A stretch of DNA of 64,000 nucleotides from Halorubrum sp. DM2 (GCF_901686465.1 NZ_LR594487.1:434001-498000), one strand, 5' to 3'; shown: positions 27,775 through 37,166, counted from the stretch's first letter. Notes: a model not told the origin generated them from the letters alone. Numbers and translations: made by a program.

Positions 27775-27887
27775 CGTGCGGGGACCGAACCGTCTCGGTT
27801 CGGCTGTACGGAGGTTCCGCGCTGTCGGTTAAGAAGGTACGGGAGAGACAAGGATCTGCTTCACGGATCGAACGCGACACCGGGGCC

Positions 27888-28553
27888 TCAGTACACGACG
27901 AGCGAGAGGTACAGCTGTCCGATCCCGGCGGCGACCATCACCGCGCCCGCGATCCGTTTCAGCAGGCCGGCGTGCGCCATCACCCGGTTCGCGTTGCTGA
28001 CGAGGCCGACGCCGGTCGCGACCGTGGTCGCGGCCATCAGGACGGCGACGGTGCCGGCGTAGACCCCGACCACTAGCAGCGCCGTCTCGGACGGGAGCGC
28101 GATCGCGCGGGCGACGACGCCGAGGAACACGGGCGCGACACAGCCCGCGCCGGCGAGGGCGTAGCCCGCGCCGAACAGCCCGAACCCGACGATCCCGGTG
28201 CGCCGCTCCGGCAGCGGCACCGAAATCGACGGGGCGCGACCGGCGACGACGAGCAGCCCGAAGACGACGAGCAGGCCGCCGACGAGCGTCTCGAAGACGG
28301 TGATGTTCGACAGCGTCGAGTAGCCGACCCGGACGGTGGCCCCGGCGAGCAGCGCGAACGTCGCCAGCACGCCGACCGCGGCGGCGACGCCGCGCACCCC
28401 CGCGCCGACGACGGACGCGGAGTCGGTCTCGACGGAGTTCACGTAGAACCCGACGTAGCCCGGAAGAAGGGGGTACGCGCACGGCGAGAAGAACGTCGCG
28501 ACGCCGGCGGTGACGGCGAACGGGACGTTCGTCGCGAGCGAGACGCCGGTCAT
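27888..28553 (-). CDS. ccdA: CcdA-type thiol transporter
   Basis: Membrane protein of 221 residues with about six helices. The two redox cysteines typical of CcdA/DsbD are in FFSPCAYPLLPGY (TM1) and AGAGCVAPVFLG (TM4). It should carry reducing equivalents across the membrane to extracytoplasmic thioredoxin-like proteins. Its ATG overlaps the stop of the TlpA gene by four bases, so the two are translationally coupled, and TlpA is its likely partner. Confidence 0.88.
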   Translation of the reverse strand: MTGVSLATNVPFAVTAGVATFFSPCAYPLLPGYVGFYVNSVETDSASVVGAGVRGVAAAVGVLATFALLAGATVRVGYSTLSNITVFETLVGGLLVVFGLLVVAGRAPSISVPLPERRTGIVGFGLFGAGYALAGAGCVAPVFLGVVARAIALPSETALLVVGVYAGTVAVLMAATTVATGVGLVSNANRVMAHAGLLKRIAGAVMVAAGIGQLYLSLVVY

Positions 28554-29086
28554 CTGAGAGCGGTCTCGATCCCCGTGACGATCTCCTCTGCGGTGTGAAC
28601 GCCGTAATCGGACCAACGGATTCGACCGGTCTCGTCGATCGCAACCGCTGTCGGATAGTTCTGGACGTTGAGCTTCGCGGCGAGTTCCGCCGTGACGTCT
28701 GCCGCAACGAGCCAGTCTCCGTTGTGGTTTTTCCACCACTCGACGACGGTCTTCGGATCGACACTTCCCCCGACGTTCTCCGGTGTCACGGAGACGAACA
28801 GCACCTCGTCGTCGATCTCGTCGTGCGCCGCAACGAGGCCGGGCATCTGCTTTTCGCAGGGGCCACACCACGTCGCGAAGAAGTCGACGAACGTCGGACG
28901 GCCTTCTGCGGGGATCGTTACCTCGCCGTCGCGGCTCCCCGGGGCATCGACCGTGTCGAGTGTTACCGGTTCGACCGGTTCCGGCCCGTCACCGAGGACG
29001 TCGGGAACGCCGCCCGTTGCGACCGCCCCCGCACCCCCGAGGGCTCCGACGCTCGCGAGTCCCGCCAGTAAGTGTCGTCGCCTCAC
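28550..29086 (-). CDS. TlpA-family extracytoplasmic thioredoxin
   Basis: Protein of 178 residues with a Tat-like N-terminal signal (MRRRHLLAGLASVGALGGAGA) and a thioredoxin fold with WCGPC in FVDFFATWCGPCEKQMPGL. The cis-proline region is VQNYPTAVAID. It probably reduces cysteines in cuproproteins or cytochromes outside the membrane, together with the adjacent SCO protein and CcdA. It overlaps both neighbours by four bases. Confidence 0.88.
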   Translation of the reverse strand: MRRRHLLAGLASVGALGGAGAVATGGVPDVLGDGPEPVEPVTLDTVDAPGSRDGEVTIPAEGRPTFVDFFATWCGPCEKQMPGLVAAHDEIDDEVLFVSVTPENVGGSVDPKTVVEWWKNHNGDWLVAADVTAELAAKLNVQNYPTAVAIDETGRIRWSDYGVHTAEEIVTGIETALR

Positions 29087-29826
29087 GCCGTGACCACCCG
29101 TCGGAAGTCGTCGACGATTCGTTCGATGTCGGTGGCCGGGCCGCGCGGGTACGCCCGCTCGACGATACCTTGCTTGTTCACGAGGAGGATCAGGCCGTAG
29201 TGCGGGAACGCGTACTCCAAGCTCTCGTACTGTTCGCCGTCGGTCTTCTGGATCTTCAGCCCGAAGTTCTCGTCCATCAACTCAACGCCTGCCTCGTAGC
29301 TCTCGGGACGGAGGAAGTGCCAGTTGCCGGCGTCGAGGTCGACACCGCGTTGGCCCGCGTACTCGCGGAGGACGTCGGCGGTGTCGCGCTCCGGATCGAA
29401 CGTCTGCGCGAGGAACGCGGCCTCGTCACCGAACCCCTCCTCGGCCGCGACCTCCTGCGCCCGTCGGAGTCTGAGGATGAGCGCCGGACAGACGCCGTCC
29501 GGGCAGCTCGTGTAAAACGAGGTCCACAGGTACGCGCGCTCCCCCTCGAACTGCGATGTCGATATCTCCTCGCCCGTGATCGGGTCGGGAACGGTAAAAT
29601 CGGGCATCTCGTCGCCGCGGATCGGATGGACCGGGTCGCCTCGGCTCTGCTCCGGCGGACCGAGGATCGTCTCCTCGTCGCCGGAGCCGTCGGGGCTGTC
29701 GGAGCCCTCGTCGCCGTTGCTGGAACCGTCGGTGTCGCCGAGGACGCCGGCACAGCCGGCCGTGGCGGTCGTCCCGGCGACGACGCCGGTCCCGGCGAGC
29801 GAGCGGAGGAAGTGGCGGCGGTCCAT
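29083..29826 (-). CDS. SCO1/SenC-family lipoprotein
   Basis: Protein of 247 residues. MDRRHFLRSLAGTG is a Tat signal and ATAGCAG a lipobox, followed by a Gly/Ser/Asp linker and a SCO thioredoxin-like fold. The copper-binding cysteines are in SCPDGVCPAL, that is C-x4-C, one residue longer than the usual C-x3-C, and the distal His is in AFPHYGLILLV. SCO proteins load copper into cytochrome oxidase CuA. A CATTTACG box lies about 28 bases upstream. It is the first gene of the SCO-TlpA-CcdA operon. Confidence 0.85.
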   Translation of the reverse strand: MDRRHFLRSLAGTGVVAGTTATAGCAGVLGDTDGSSNGDEGSDSPDGSGDEETILGPPEQSRGDPVHPIRGDEMPDFTVPDPITGEEISTSQFEGERAYLWTSFYTSCPDGVCPALILRLRRAQEVAAEEGFGDEAAFLAQTFDPERDTADVLREYAGQRGVDLDAGNWHFLRPESYEAGVELMDENFGLKIQKTDGEQYESLEYAFPHYGLILLVNKQGIVERAYPRGPATDIERIVDDFRRVVTA

Positions 29827-30035
29827 GTTGTTGTCCGACCTACGTGGTCGCGCGTAAATGAACCCCGCGACTGGTGGCACGCGATGAACACGACCGAGAG
29901 CGCACCGGAAACCGACGCAACGGTCCCGAAACGAGCCGTTGACCGGGATCGTTTCGCCCGCGTGATCGCTCGAACCCCCGTGGTACCACGACCCTCGCAA
30001 GGGTTATGCCCGAACGGGCTGTACGTATATTCGCA

Positions 30036-30242
30036 ATGGCAAACGGTAAGGTTGATTTCTTCAACGACACTGGCGGCTACGGTTTCATCTCGACTGACGA
30101 CGGCGACCTCGACGACGACGAAGACGTGTTCTTCCACATGGAAGACGTCGGCGGCCCGGACCTCGAGGAGGGTCAGGAAGTGGAATTCGACATCGAATCG
30201 TCCCCCAAGGGACCGCGCGCGACGAACCTCGTCCGCAACTAA
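30036..30242 (+). CDS. cspA: Cold-shock domain protein CspA
   Basis: Protein of 68 residues with a single OB-type cold-shock domain. RNP1 is GGYGFIS and RNP2-like VFFHM; KVDFFNDT is the usual opening. It should bind single-stranded RNA or DNA. It is more acidic than bacterial CspA (DDGDLDDDED). The ATG at 30036 gives the canonical start. Confidence 0.93.
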   Translation: MANGKVDFFNDTGGYGFISTDDGDLDDDEDVFFHMEDVGGPDLEEGQEVEFDIESSPKGPRATNLVRN

Positions 30243-30252
30243 TCTCTCGACC

Positions 30253-30269
30253 GCGGACGACGCGTCCGC
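30253..30269. terminator. Hairpin downstream of cspA
   Basis: GCGGACG (30253-30259) pairs with CGTCCGC (30263-30269) around a three-base loop, 11 bases after the cspA stop. No clear T-run follows, so a role as terminator or 3'-end stabiliser is only a guess. Confidence 0.35.
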
Positions 30270-30458
30270 ACGCACTACCGGATTTCGGCCGTCGCTCGAC
30301 GCGATCGACGCCATCTCCGTTTCTCTCACACTTATCATCGCTCGACGAGCGGCGGCGCTTCCGTCGGTGATCGACGCGTTCCTCGACGAGCCGCGCGCAT
30401 CCCCTGGTCACCGCCGCGATCGACCCTTTAAATATGAGCGCGGTCGAATCCCCGTCTA

Positions 30459-31166
30459 GTGAGCGATCCGATCCCGACCGGCTGTCGCCCGGTCGACGAG
30501 CTGTTGGGCGGCGGCTTCGAGCGCGGCGTCGTCACGCAGGTGTACGGCCCGCCGGCCGCGGGGAAGACGAACCTCGCGCTCGCGGCGGCGGTCGAGGTCG
30601 CGGGCCGCGGCGACCGCGCCCTCTACATCGACACCGAGGGCCTGTCGATCGACCGGTTCGAACAGCTGGCCGAGGGGCGGCTCGACCGGGGCGACGGCGA
30701 CGACACCCTCGAAGAGCTCGCCGCGCGGCTGGTGATCTCCGAGGCGTACGACTTCGACGACCAGCGCGAGGCGGTCCGCGACGCCGAGGAGCTCGCCGAG
30801 GAGGTCGAGCTGATCGTGTTGGACTCCGCGACGGGCTTCTACCGACTGGAGCGCGCCGGCGACACCGAGGGCGGCGAGTCGCTTCGGAAGGTCGCAAAGC
30901 AGGTGACGCACCTCCTCTCGCTGGCCCGGCGTCACGACATCGCCGTCGTGATCACGAATCAGGTGTTCACCGATCCCGACGGCGACCGCGACCGCGCGCT
31001 CGGCGGCAACACGCTCAACCACTGGACCGGTGCGATCGTCCGCGTCGACCGGTTCCGCGGCGGGAACCGTCGGGCGACCCTCGAAAAGCACCGCTCGAAG
31101 CCCGCGGGCGACACCGCGACGTTTCGGATCGTCGCCGACGGACTCGCCGAGGGATCGGACGGATAG
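30459..31166 (+). CDS. radB: DNA repair and recombination protein RadB
   Basis: RecA-family ATPase of 235 residues, shorter than RadA because it lacks the N-terminal HhH domain. Walker A is GPPAAGKTN near residue 30 and Walker B VELIVLDSA near 125; SDPIPTGCRPVDELLGGGFE is the RadB-type start. It regulates RadA-mediated recombination. The GTG at 30459 follows CTTTAAATA (30426-30434) by about 27 bases. Confidence 0.93.
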   Translation: MSDPIPTGCRPVDELLGGGFERGVVTQVYGPPAAGKTNLALAAAVEVAGRGDRALYIDTEGLSIDRFEQLAEGRLDRGDGDDTLEELAARLVISEAYDFDDQREAVRDAEELAEEVELIVLDSATGFYRLERAGDTEGGESLRKVAKQVTHLLSLARRHDIAVVITNQVFTDPDGDRDRALGGNTLNHWTGAIVRVDRFRGGNRRATLEKHRSKPAGDTATFRIVADGLAEGSDG

Positions 31167-31261
31167 GGACGGCTGTCGGCGGCGAAAAATCGATTTATTG
31201 AGGTCGACGGACGAGCGCGAGTTCAGACCGGCGCGTGTCCGCAAGTCGGACGCGGAACCGC

Positions 31262-32401
31262 CTACAGCTGGCCGAGCTTCCGGAGGAGCTGGCCGCGGTA
31301 CTCCTCGTCGGCGTTGACGCCCTTGATTTCGAGGACGTTCCGCTCTAACTTGTCGAGCGCGACGTGGAACGCGTGTTCGGCACCGTACCCCTCGCCGGAG
31401 CCGCCGACCTGTCCCTCGTTGGTTCGGAGGCGGATCTGACACTGGATGAGGGGCGTGCCGCGAAGCTTCTCCTTGTGAGCGTGGAGCCGGACGTGCGCGT
31501 GGATGACGTGCATGTCCGCGTACTTGTCCACGACCTGCTCGATGGACTCGCGGATGTGTTCGCGGGAGGTCCCCTCCAGCAAGTCGACGTTCGTGATCTG
31601 GACGTCCATCGAGTCCTCCTCGGTGAACGTCAGCGCGCGCAACACGTCGGTCTTCGTCACCATCCCGGCGACGGTGTCGGCACCCGCGGGCGTGACGACC
31701 AGCCCGGAGACCTCGTTGTCGAACATACGCTCGACGACCGCCTGCGCCGTCTCGTCGTTCGTCGCCGTGACGACCGGGCTGGACATGATGTCGTAGACGG
31801 GGATGTCGAGCATCCGGTCGATGTCGCCGGCGCGGTCGCCGCTGCCCTGCCGCTCGTGGTCGCGGACGACGAACTCCACGATGTCGTTCGTGGTGACGAC
31901 GCCGACGAGGTCGCCGTCGTCGTCGAGCACGGGAAGTCGGGAGACGCCGTTCTCGCGGAGGCGATTGATGGCGCGGCCAACGCTCTCCGTCTCGCCGATG
32001 CCGATCACGTCCTCGGTCGCGATCTGGCCGACGGTGATCGCGTCGAGGCTGTCGATGACGGCTTCGAGGATCTGGTCGACCGTGATGATCCCGTAGAGCT
32101 TCTCGCCCTCGTAGACGGGCGCGATCTTCACGTCGCCCTCGACGAGGAGCCGGGCGGTCTCGCGGACGTCCTCGTGTCGGTCGACCGAGGGGGCGGGCTT
32201 CATCACCGCCGACACCTTCGTGTCGTCCTCCATGCGCGAGCGCATGAGCTGTTTCTCCCCGACGACGCCCGCGTACTCGCCGTCCTCGACGACGACGATC
32301 CCCTTGGGGTTCTCTCGCTCGAAGATAGAACGGACCTTGGCGAGCCGCTCATCGACGTCGACCTCGACGTATTCCGACACCGCGATATCAAAGATGTTCA
32401 T
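31262..32401 (-). CDS. Protein with four CBS domains and a C-terminal alpha/beta domain
   Basis: Protein of 379 residues. Four CBS motifs occupy residues about 1-265 in two Bateman pairs (FDIAVSEYVEVDVDERLAK; APSVDRHEDVRETARLL; DVIGIGETESVGRAINRL; VYDIMSSPVVTATNDETA). The last 100 residues (MHVIHAHVRLHAHKEKLRG, IQCQIRLRTNEGQVGG) look like the S30AE/HPF-type ribosome-binding fold. CBS pairs bind adenosyl ligands, so nucleotide-controlled ribosome or RNA binding is a plausible role (inference). A TTCAATACC box lies about 29 bases upstream. Confidence 0.85.
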   Translation of the reverse strand: MNIFDIAVSEYVEVDVDERLAKVRSIFERENPKGIVVVEDGEYAGVVGEKQLMRSRMEDDTKVSAVMKPAPSVDRHEDVRETARLLVEGDVKIAPVYEGEKLYGIITVDQILEAVIDSLDAITVGQIATEDVIGIGETESVGRAINRLRENGVSRLPVLDDDGDLVGVVTTNDIVEFVVRDHERQGSGDRAGDIDRMLDIPVYDIMSSPVVTATNDETAQAVVERMFDNEVSGLVVTPAGADTVAGMVTKTDVLRALTFTEEDSMDVQITNVDLLEGTSREHIRESIEQVVDKYADMHVIHAHVRLHAHKEKLRGTPLIQCQIRLRTNEGQVGGSGEGYGAEHAFHVALDKLERNVLEIKGVNADEEYRGQLLRKLGQL

Positions 32402-32527
32402 GGTCCGTTCTGAGTCTTCGACGGGCCGGGTATTGAAAGTGCGGGAGTCGTGGCGTCCGCCCGGACGCGTCGTCCGACCGTCGGAATCTCCCTGAAGGTA
32501 TTTCCGCGTCGCGGACGGTGGTCGGCC

Positions 32528-32668
32528 GTGAAGCTCTCGACCGCGCTGATCGCGCTCGGCGTCGCACTGATCGTGATCCCGCTGCCGGTTCCGATCCCGT
32601 TCGTCGGCGTGATCGCCGGGACGGTCGCGCTGCTCGCGGGGCTGTTCGTCCGGCTGTTTGGCCTGTGA
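32528..32668 (+). CDS. Small two-helix membrane protein
   Basis: GTG-initiated protein of 46 residues, almost wholly hydrophobic: ALIALGVALIVIPLPVPIPF then VIAGTVALLAGLFVRLFGL, so a helical hairpin. A GGTATTT box (32497-32503) about 27 bases upstream supports this start rather than an in-frame ATG at 32450. Function is unknown. Confidence 0.6.
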   Translation: MKLSTALIALGVALIVIPLPVPIPFVGVIAGTVALLAGLFVRLFGL

Positions 32669-32748
32669 GGATCCGACCGTCCGGCGCTCGGGCGGCCGAT
32701 TCCTCGGGGTGTGAAACCTTTTTGCCCGTCAGCGACGCAGAGTGAGGC

Positions 32749-33432
32749 GTGTACGACGCCGTCGTCCTCGACAACGACGGGGTGTTGGTCGGGCGGACGC
32801 CGTTCGACACGCTCCGCGAGGCCGCCTGGGACGCGTTCGTGAGCCTCGGCGTCGAGGACCCGGACCTCGCGCACGTCGACGACGTCGCGGTCGGCGTCGA
32901 CCCCGCGACCCTGACCGACATCTGCGAGCGCTACGACGTGGACCCGACGGAGTTCTGGCAAGTCAGGGACGAGACCGCGGCGGCGGCCCAGATCGACGCC
33001 GCCCGAAAGGGCCGGAAGACGCCGTACGACGACGTCGACGCCCTCCGCGCACTCGACGCCTCGCTCGGCGTCGTCTCCTCGAACCAGCAGGCGACCGTCG
33101 ACGCGCTCTTGGACCACTTCGGGCTGGCGGACCACTTCGAGGTCGCGTACGGCCGTGAGCCCTCGGTGGCCAGCCTCTCGCGGAAGAAACCCTCCCCGTA
33201 CTACATCGAGCGCGCCCTCGAAGACCTCGGCGCGGAGACGGCGCTTTTCGTCGGCGACAACGAGTCGGACGTCCGCGCGGCCGACAACGCCGGCATCGAC
33301 TCGGCGTTCGTCCGTCGACCGCACCGGCGGTCGACGGAGCTCGACTGCCACCCGACCTACGAGATCGACGACCTCCACGACCTCGTGAGCATCTGCGGGA
33401 GGGCGTCGGCCGACGAGCGCGACTCGGTCTGA
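32749..33432 (+). CDS. HAD-superfamily hydrolase
   Basis: Protein of 227 residues of phosphoglycolate-phosphatase type. Motif I is VVLDNDGVLV (nucleophile Asp8; the second motif residue is Asp10), motif II VVSSN, motif III Lys in RKKPSPYY, and motif IV FVGDNESDVRAADNAG. A helical cap lies between motifs I and II. GTG at 32749 follows CTTTTTG (32719-32725) by about 27 bases. The substrate is unknown. Confidence 0.87.
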   Translation: MYDAVVLDNDGVLVGRTPFDTLREAAWDAFVSLGVEDPDLAHVDDVAVGVDPATLTDICERYDVDPTEFWQVRDETAAAAQIDAARKGRKTPYDDVDALRALDASLGVVSSNQQATVDALLDHFGLADHFEVAYGREPSVASLSRKKPSPYYIERALEDLGAETALFVGDNESDVRAADNAGIDSAFVRRPHRRSTELDCHPTYEIDDLHDLVSICGRASADERDSV

Positions 33433-33575
33433 GCGCAGCCCCGCCGGGCCGGAGCATGACGGTTCGGGCGTCGCACGGACGCGACGCAGCCCTTTCGGTG
33501 CGGTCGGCCTCGGCCGCGTTCGACGACGACTGCGGCGATCGAAATCCTGATTCCCCGTCTCCGCGAGTTCGGAGC

Positions 33576-34325
33576 GTGAGCGATCCCTCCAGTCCCTCCG
33601 ACGCCCGAACGCCGCCTCCCACCGACCGCGACGCGCTCGACGACGCCGTACGGGGCTACCGCCGAGCCGAGCGCGTCGTCAGTTGGACTCTCGCGCTGCT
33701 CGTCGCGGGGGCGTTCCTCGCCGCCGTCACCGCGCTCTCGTTCTGGCCGGGGGTCGCGGTCGGGGCGGTCTTGGTCGTCGCCCTCCGTCTACCGCTGTAC
33801 CGCCGATCCGGGACGACCCGTCTCCGCACGGACGCGCGGCCCGAGGCGGTCGTCCGCCAGTTCGCCTCGGAGACGCCGCCCGTCCTCGCGTTCCAGTGGG
33901 GAATCGCCGACGACGTGCGGACGGCCGGGGGCGACACCCCTGACACCGCCCGCCCGACCGGGACCGACGCCGCTGCCCCGGACCGTCCGACCGGCACCCG
34001 AGCGACCTACGAGTTCTCGTACCTGTTCGGGCTCCGGAGCGTCGCGCTCGACTTCGAGACCGCGGTGCGGGCCGCGGGGGACCGAGACGCCGTCGCGGCC
34101 GTCGACATCGACGGCACGGTCAACGACCGACCGTGGGGGTCGTACGCCGCGACGGTTCGCGAGGCGGCCGACGGCGGGAGCGTCGTCGACGTCGAACTGC
34201 GCCCGACGCGGCGGTTCGACCTCCGCCGGCTTCCGCAGGCGCGGGTCGCCGAGCGGTACTACGCCGACGCGCTCGCCGCGCAGGGGTACGAGGTCGTCGA
34301 GCGGACGGTGTCGCTGACGCGCTGA
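33576..34325 (+). CDS. Membrane-anchored protein of unknown function
   Basis: Protein of 249 residues starting at GTG 33576. After a Pro/Ser-rich N-terminus come two adjacent membrane helices (WTLALLVAGAFLAAVTALSFW and VAVGAVLVVALRLPLY), then a soluble domain of about 160 residues with FLFGLRSVALDFETAVRA-type and DVELRPTRRFDLRRLPQARVAERYYADAL. I do not recognise the family. It converges with the next gene, leaving a one-base gap. Confidence 0.6.
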   Translation: MSDPSSPSDARTPPPTDRDALDDAVRGYRRAERVVSWTLALLVAGAFLAAVTALSFWPGVAVGAVLVVALRLPLYRRSGTTRLRTDARPEAVVRQFASETPPVLAFQWGIADDVRTAGGDTPDTARPTGTDAAAPDRPTGTRATYEFSYLFGLRSVALDFETAVRAAGDRDAVAAVDIDGTVNDRPWGSYAATVREAADGGSVVDVELRPTRRFDLRRLPQARVAERYYADALAAQGYEVVERTVSLTR

Positions 34326-34326
34326 C

Positions 34327-34884
34327 TCACTCCAGCAGTTCCGTCTTCGGCGCGTCGACCGCCGTCCGGGAGACCGCGTCGTCCGCGTCGACGCCCCGGA
34401 TCTCGACCCCCCGGAGCCGGAGCGCGAGCGCGGCGTCGGCGCGCGCGTCGTCCGATCGCGGCCGGATCTCCGTCTCGGTTAGCTCGTCGTCTCCCTCGTC
34501 GTCCGACTCGTGGACCACGACCACCTCGTCACCGTCGAACTCCACGTGTTCGACGGCGCGAAGCAGCACCGTCGTGCGGCGGCCCCCCACTATCGACGCG
34601 GCGAGAGTCCCGACGACCGTGACACCCGCGATCCCCGCCACCCAGAGGGCCTCGCTCCCGTCGCCGACCGACAGGAGCCGCGGAATCGCGCCGAGGACGG
34701 TGAACAGGACCCCGACGCCGGACCAGCCGAACGCGTCTGTGAGGGGATCGAGCCGACCCCTCGCGAGCGCCCGTCCGGCCTGATCGACGGCGGTCCGCAG
34801 CCGTCGCCGGACCCGGATCTCGTCCGGGGCGACCTCGGCGCGCCCCGTGGCGGTCGGGAACGACCAGGTGCCGCCTCGGCTCAT
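34327..34884 (-). CDS. Two-helix membrane protein of unknown function
   Basis: Protein of 185 residues. A basic N-terminal region (EIRVRRRLRTAVDQAGRALARGR) precedes two membrane helices (residues about 50-70 and 82-102), then an acidic soluble tail (VHESDDEGDDELTETEIRP). The family is not recognised. Divergent from the MFS gene across about 210 bases in which I see no feature. Confidence 0.6.
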   Translation of the reverse strand: MSRGGTWSFPTATGRAEVAPDEIRVRRRLRTAVDQAGRALARGRLDPLTDAFGWSGVGVLFTVLGAIPRLLSVGDGSEALWVAGIAGVTVVGTLAASIVGGRRTTVLLRAVEHVEFDGDEVVVVHESDDEGDDELTETEIRPRSDDARADAALALRLRGVEIRGVDADDAVSRTAVDAPKTELLE

Positions 34885-35097
34885 CCGCTCCGGAAGGTGG
34901 GCGAGGGGTGATCGGAGGGTGAGGGACAGCCGGAGAGCGAGGAGCGGTCGACGGGGGAGGAGCGGTTGGAGAGCGAGGGGAGCGATCCCATGGACGTTTC
35001 ATGCTCGGGCGGCCGGCGACGTAAATTTCTCGGCGAGAACGGGACGAAATACGACTGATCGCAAGGGTGTTGTCGGTCACCGCCCGAACGCGAGTCG

Positions 35098-36330
35098 ATG
35101 GCACCCTCGTCGGAGACACGCGCGACCCTGTGGGTGATCCTCGCGTCGGCGACGCTGACCGTGATGGCGGGCGCGATACTCGGTCCGATCGTCCCCGCGA
35201 TTCAGGCGAACCTCGGGGTGTCGGAGTCGCTCGCGGGACTCATCATCACGACTCACGGCGCGCTGATCGTCGTCTTCAGCCCGGTCGCGGGCTGGGTCGT
35301 CGACCGCGTCGGCCCGCGTCGACCGTTCGTCGGCGGGCTCCTCCTGTACGGGGTCGGCGGGGGCGCGGGCCTCGCGGTCGACTCGTTCGGCCCGCTGCTC
35401 GCCTCGCGGGCGGTCCTCGGCGTCGGCGTCGCGTTCGTGTACACGGGCGTCACGGTCCTCATCTACGAGCTGTACGAGGGCGCTCGGATGGACCGCGCGC
35501 TCGGACTGCGCAGCAGCGCGAACAGCGTCGGCGCGGTCGTCTGGCCGCTCCTCGGCGGCGCGCTCGGCGCGCTCTCGTGGCAGGCCCCGTTCGCCGTCTA
35601 CCTCGTCGCGGTGCCGCTCGGGCTGATCGCGGCCGCGACGGTGCCGGAGACCGCTCGAAGGAGTCACGACGCGGATTCCGACGGCGGCTCGTCGACCGCG
35701 GAGTCGGGGACCGCGAGTCGGCTCCGCCGCGGACTCGCGGGCGTCGTTTCGGTCTTCCGCGCTCGACCCGGACTGCTCGGCGTTTACCTCCTGTACTTCG
35801 GAACGAACGCGCTGCTGTACGCGATCATCGTCTTCTACCCGCAGCTGCTCGCGGAGCTCGGGATCACGGCGTCGACGACGATCAGCCTCTACCTCGCCGC
35901 CAACGGCGCTGCCGGCGGGGTCTCGGCCGCGCTGTACGACCGCCTCGTGACGCGGGTGAGCCGGCACGCGCTCGTCGGGGCCGCGCTCGCGCTGTGGGTC
36001 GTCGCCTTCGCGGCCGCGACGCTCGCGACCTCCGCGGCGACCGCGGTCCCGGCGGTCCTCGCGTTCGGGCTGGGACAGGGGCTCGTCTTCCCGGCCTCGT
36101 TCGCGTGGGTCGAGGCACTCGCGCCCGCGGACCGACAGGGGCAGTTCAGCTCCTATCTCGCCTCCGCGGGGTACACCGGCCAGTTCGTCTCACCCGTCCT
36201 CTTCGGCCCGCTCGTCCCCGCGTTCGGCGTTCGGGGCGTGTTCGCCGCGGCGGGCCTCGCCGCCGTCGGGGGCGGGGTCGCGCTCGCGGTCGCGCTCCGG
36301 CGACGCGCGCGAGCGGACTCGTCCGCGTGA
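35098..36330 (+). CDS. MFS transporter
   Basis: Membrane protein of 410 residues with twelve predicted helices in two halves. The loop 2-3 motif appears as GWVVDRVGPRRPFVGG, and EGARMDRALGLRSSANSVG follows TM4. This is a drug/H+ antiporter-like pattern; the substrate is unknown. A 14-bp direct repeat (CGTCCGCGTGACGG at 36320 and 36342) spans its stop codon. Confidence 0.85.
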   Translation: MAPSSETRATLWVILASATLTVMAGAILGPIVPAIQANLGVSESLAGLIITTHGALIVVFSPVAGWVVDRVGPRRPFVGGLLLYGVGGGAGLAVDSFGPLLASRAVLGVGVAFVYTGVTVLIYELYEGARMDRALGLRSSANSVGAVVWPLLGGALGALSWQAPFAVYLVAVPLGLIAAATVPETARRSHDADSDGGSSTAESGTASRLRRGLAGVVSVFRARPGLLGVYLLYFGTNALLYAIIVFYPQLLAELGITASTTISLYLAANGAAGGVSAALYDRLVTRVSRHALVGAALALWVVAFAAATLATSAATAVPAVLAFGLGQGLVFPASFAWVEALAPADRQGQFSSYLASAGYTGQFVSPVLFGPLVPAFGVRGVFAAAGLAAVGGGVALAVALRRRARADSSA

Positions 36331-36380
36331 CGGAGAGTTTTCGTCCGCGTGACGGGAGGTTTTTGCCCGGCTCGCGGTGA

Positions 36381-37166
36381 GTGCCCTACATGTACCTCCC
36401 GCCCGTCGGTCTCGGAACGATGGGAATCGCCGACCCCGACGCGGTCGCGACCGCGCTCTTGCTCGGCTACCGCCACCTCGACACCGCGCGGATCTACGAC
36501 AACGAGGCGGTCGTCGGCGAGGGGCTCGCCGCGGGGCTGGCCGACAGCGACCTCGACCGCGAGGACGTGACCGTCGCGACGAAGCTGTGGATCGACGACC
36601 TCGCTCCCGACGAGGTCGCTCCCGCGGCCCGCGAGAGCGCGGCCCGGCTCGGCGTCGACGCCCTCGACCTGCTGTACGTCCACCGACCGCGCGGCGACTA
36701 CGACCCCGAGGCGACGCTGCCCGCGCTCGACCGACTCGTCGACGACGGCCTCGTCCGCAACGTCGGCGTCTCGAACTTCGAACTCGCGGACCTCGACCGC
36801 GCCGTCGACGTCCTCGGCCGTCCGCCGGCGGCCCACCAGACCGAACTCCACCCGCTGTTCTACCGGCCGGAACTGCTCGATCACGCCCGCGACCACGGCT
36901 ACCCGGTGGTGGCCTACTCGCCGTTGGCCGGCGGCCGGGTGCGCGAGGTCGACGCCGTCGTCGAGGTCGCGGAGGCCCACGGGACGACGCCCGAGGCGGT
37001 CGCGATCGCGTGGGCGACCGAGAAGGAGCCGGTGGTCGCGATCCCGAAGGCGTCGAGCGAGCCGCACCTCCGCGCGAACCTCGCGGCGGTCGACCTCGAA
37101 CTGACCGACGAGGAGGTCGCCGCGATCGACGCCGTCGATCGCGAGGAGGAGCTGTTCCCGGAATAG
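36381..37166 (+). CDS. Aldo/keto reductase
   Basis: Protein of 261 residues with a TIM-barrel AKR pattern. The catalytic tetrad is recognisable as Asp and Tyr in HLDTARIYDNE, Lys in VATKLWIDD and His in LLYVHRPRG; VGVSNFELADL and the NADPH-binding IPKAS follow. The GTG at 36381 is used; ATG at 36390 is equally possible because a TTTTTG box (36360-36365) lies about 27 bases before it. Confidence 0.88.
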   Translation: MPYMYLPPVGLGTMGIADPDAVATALLLGYRHLDTARIYDNEAVVGEGLAAGLADSDLDREDVTVATKLWIDDLAPDEVAPAARESAARLGVDALDLLYVHRPRGDYDPEATLPALDRLVDDGLVRNVGVSNFELADLDRAVDVLGRPPAAHQTELHPLFYRPELLDHARDHGYPVVAYSPLAGGRVREVDAVVEVAEAHGTTPEAVAIAWATEKEPVVAIPKASSEPHLRANLAAVDLELTDEEVAAIDAVDREEELFPE

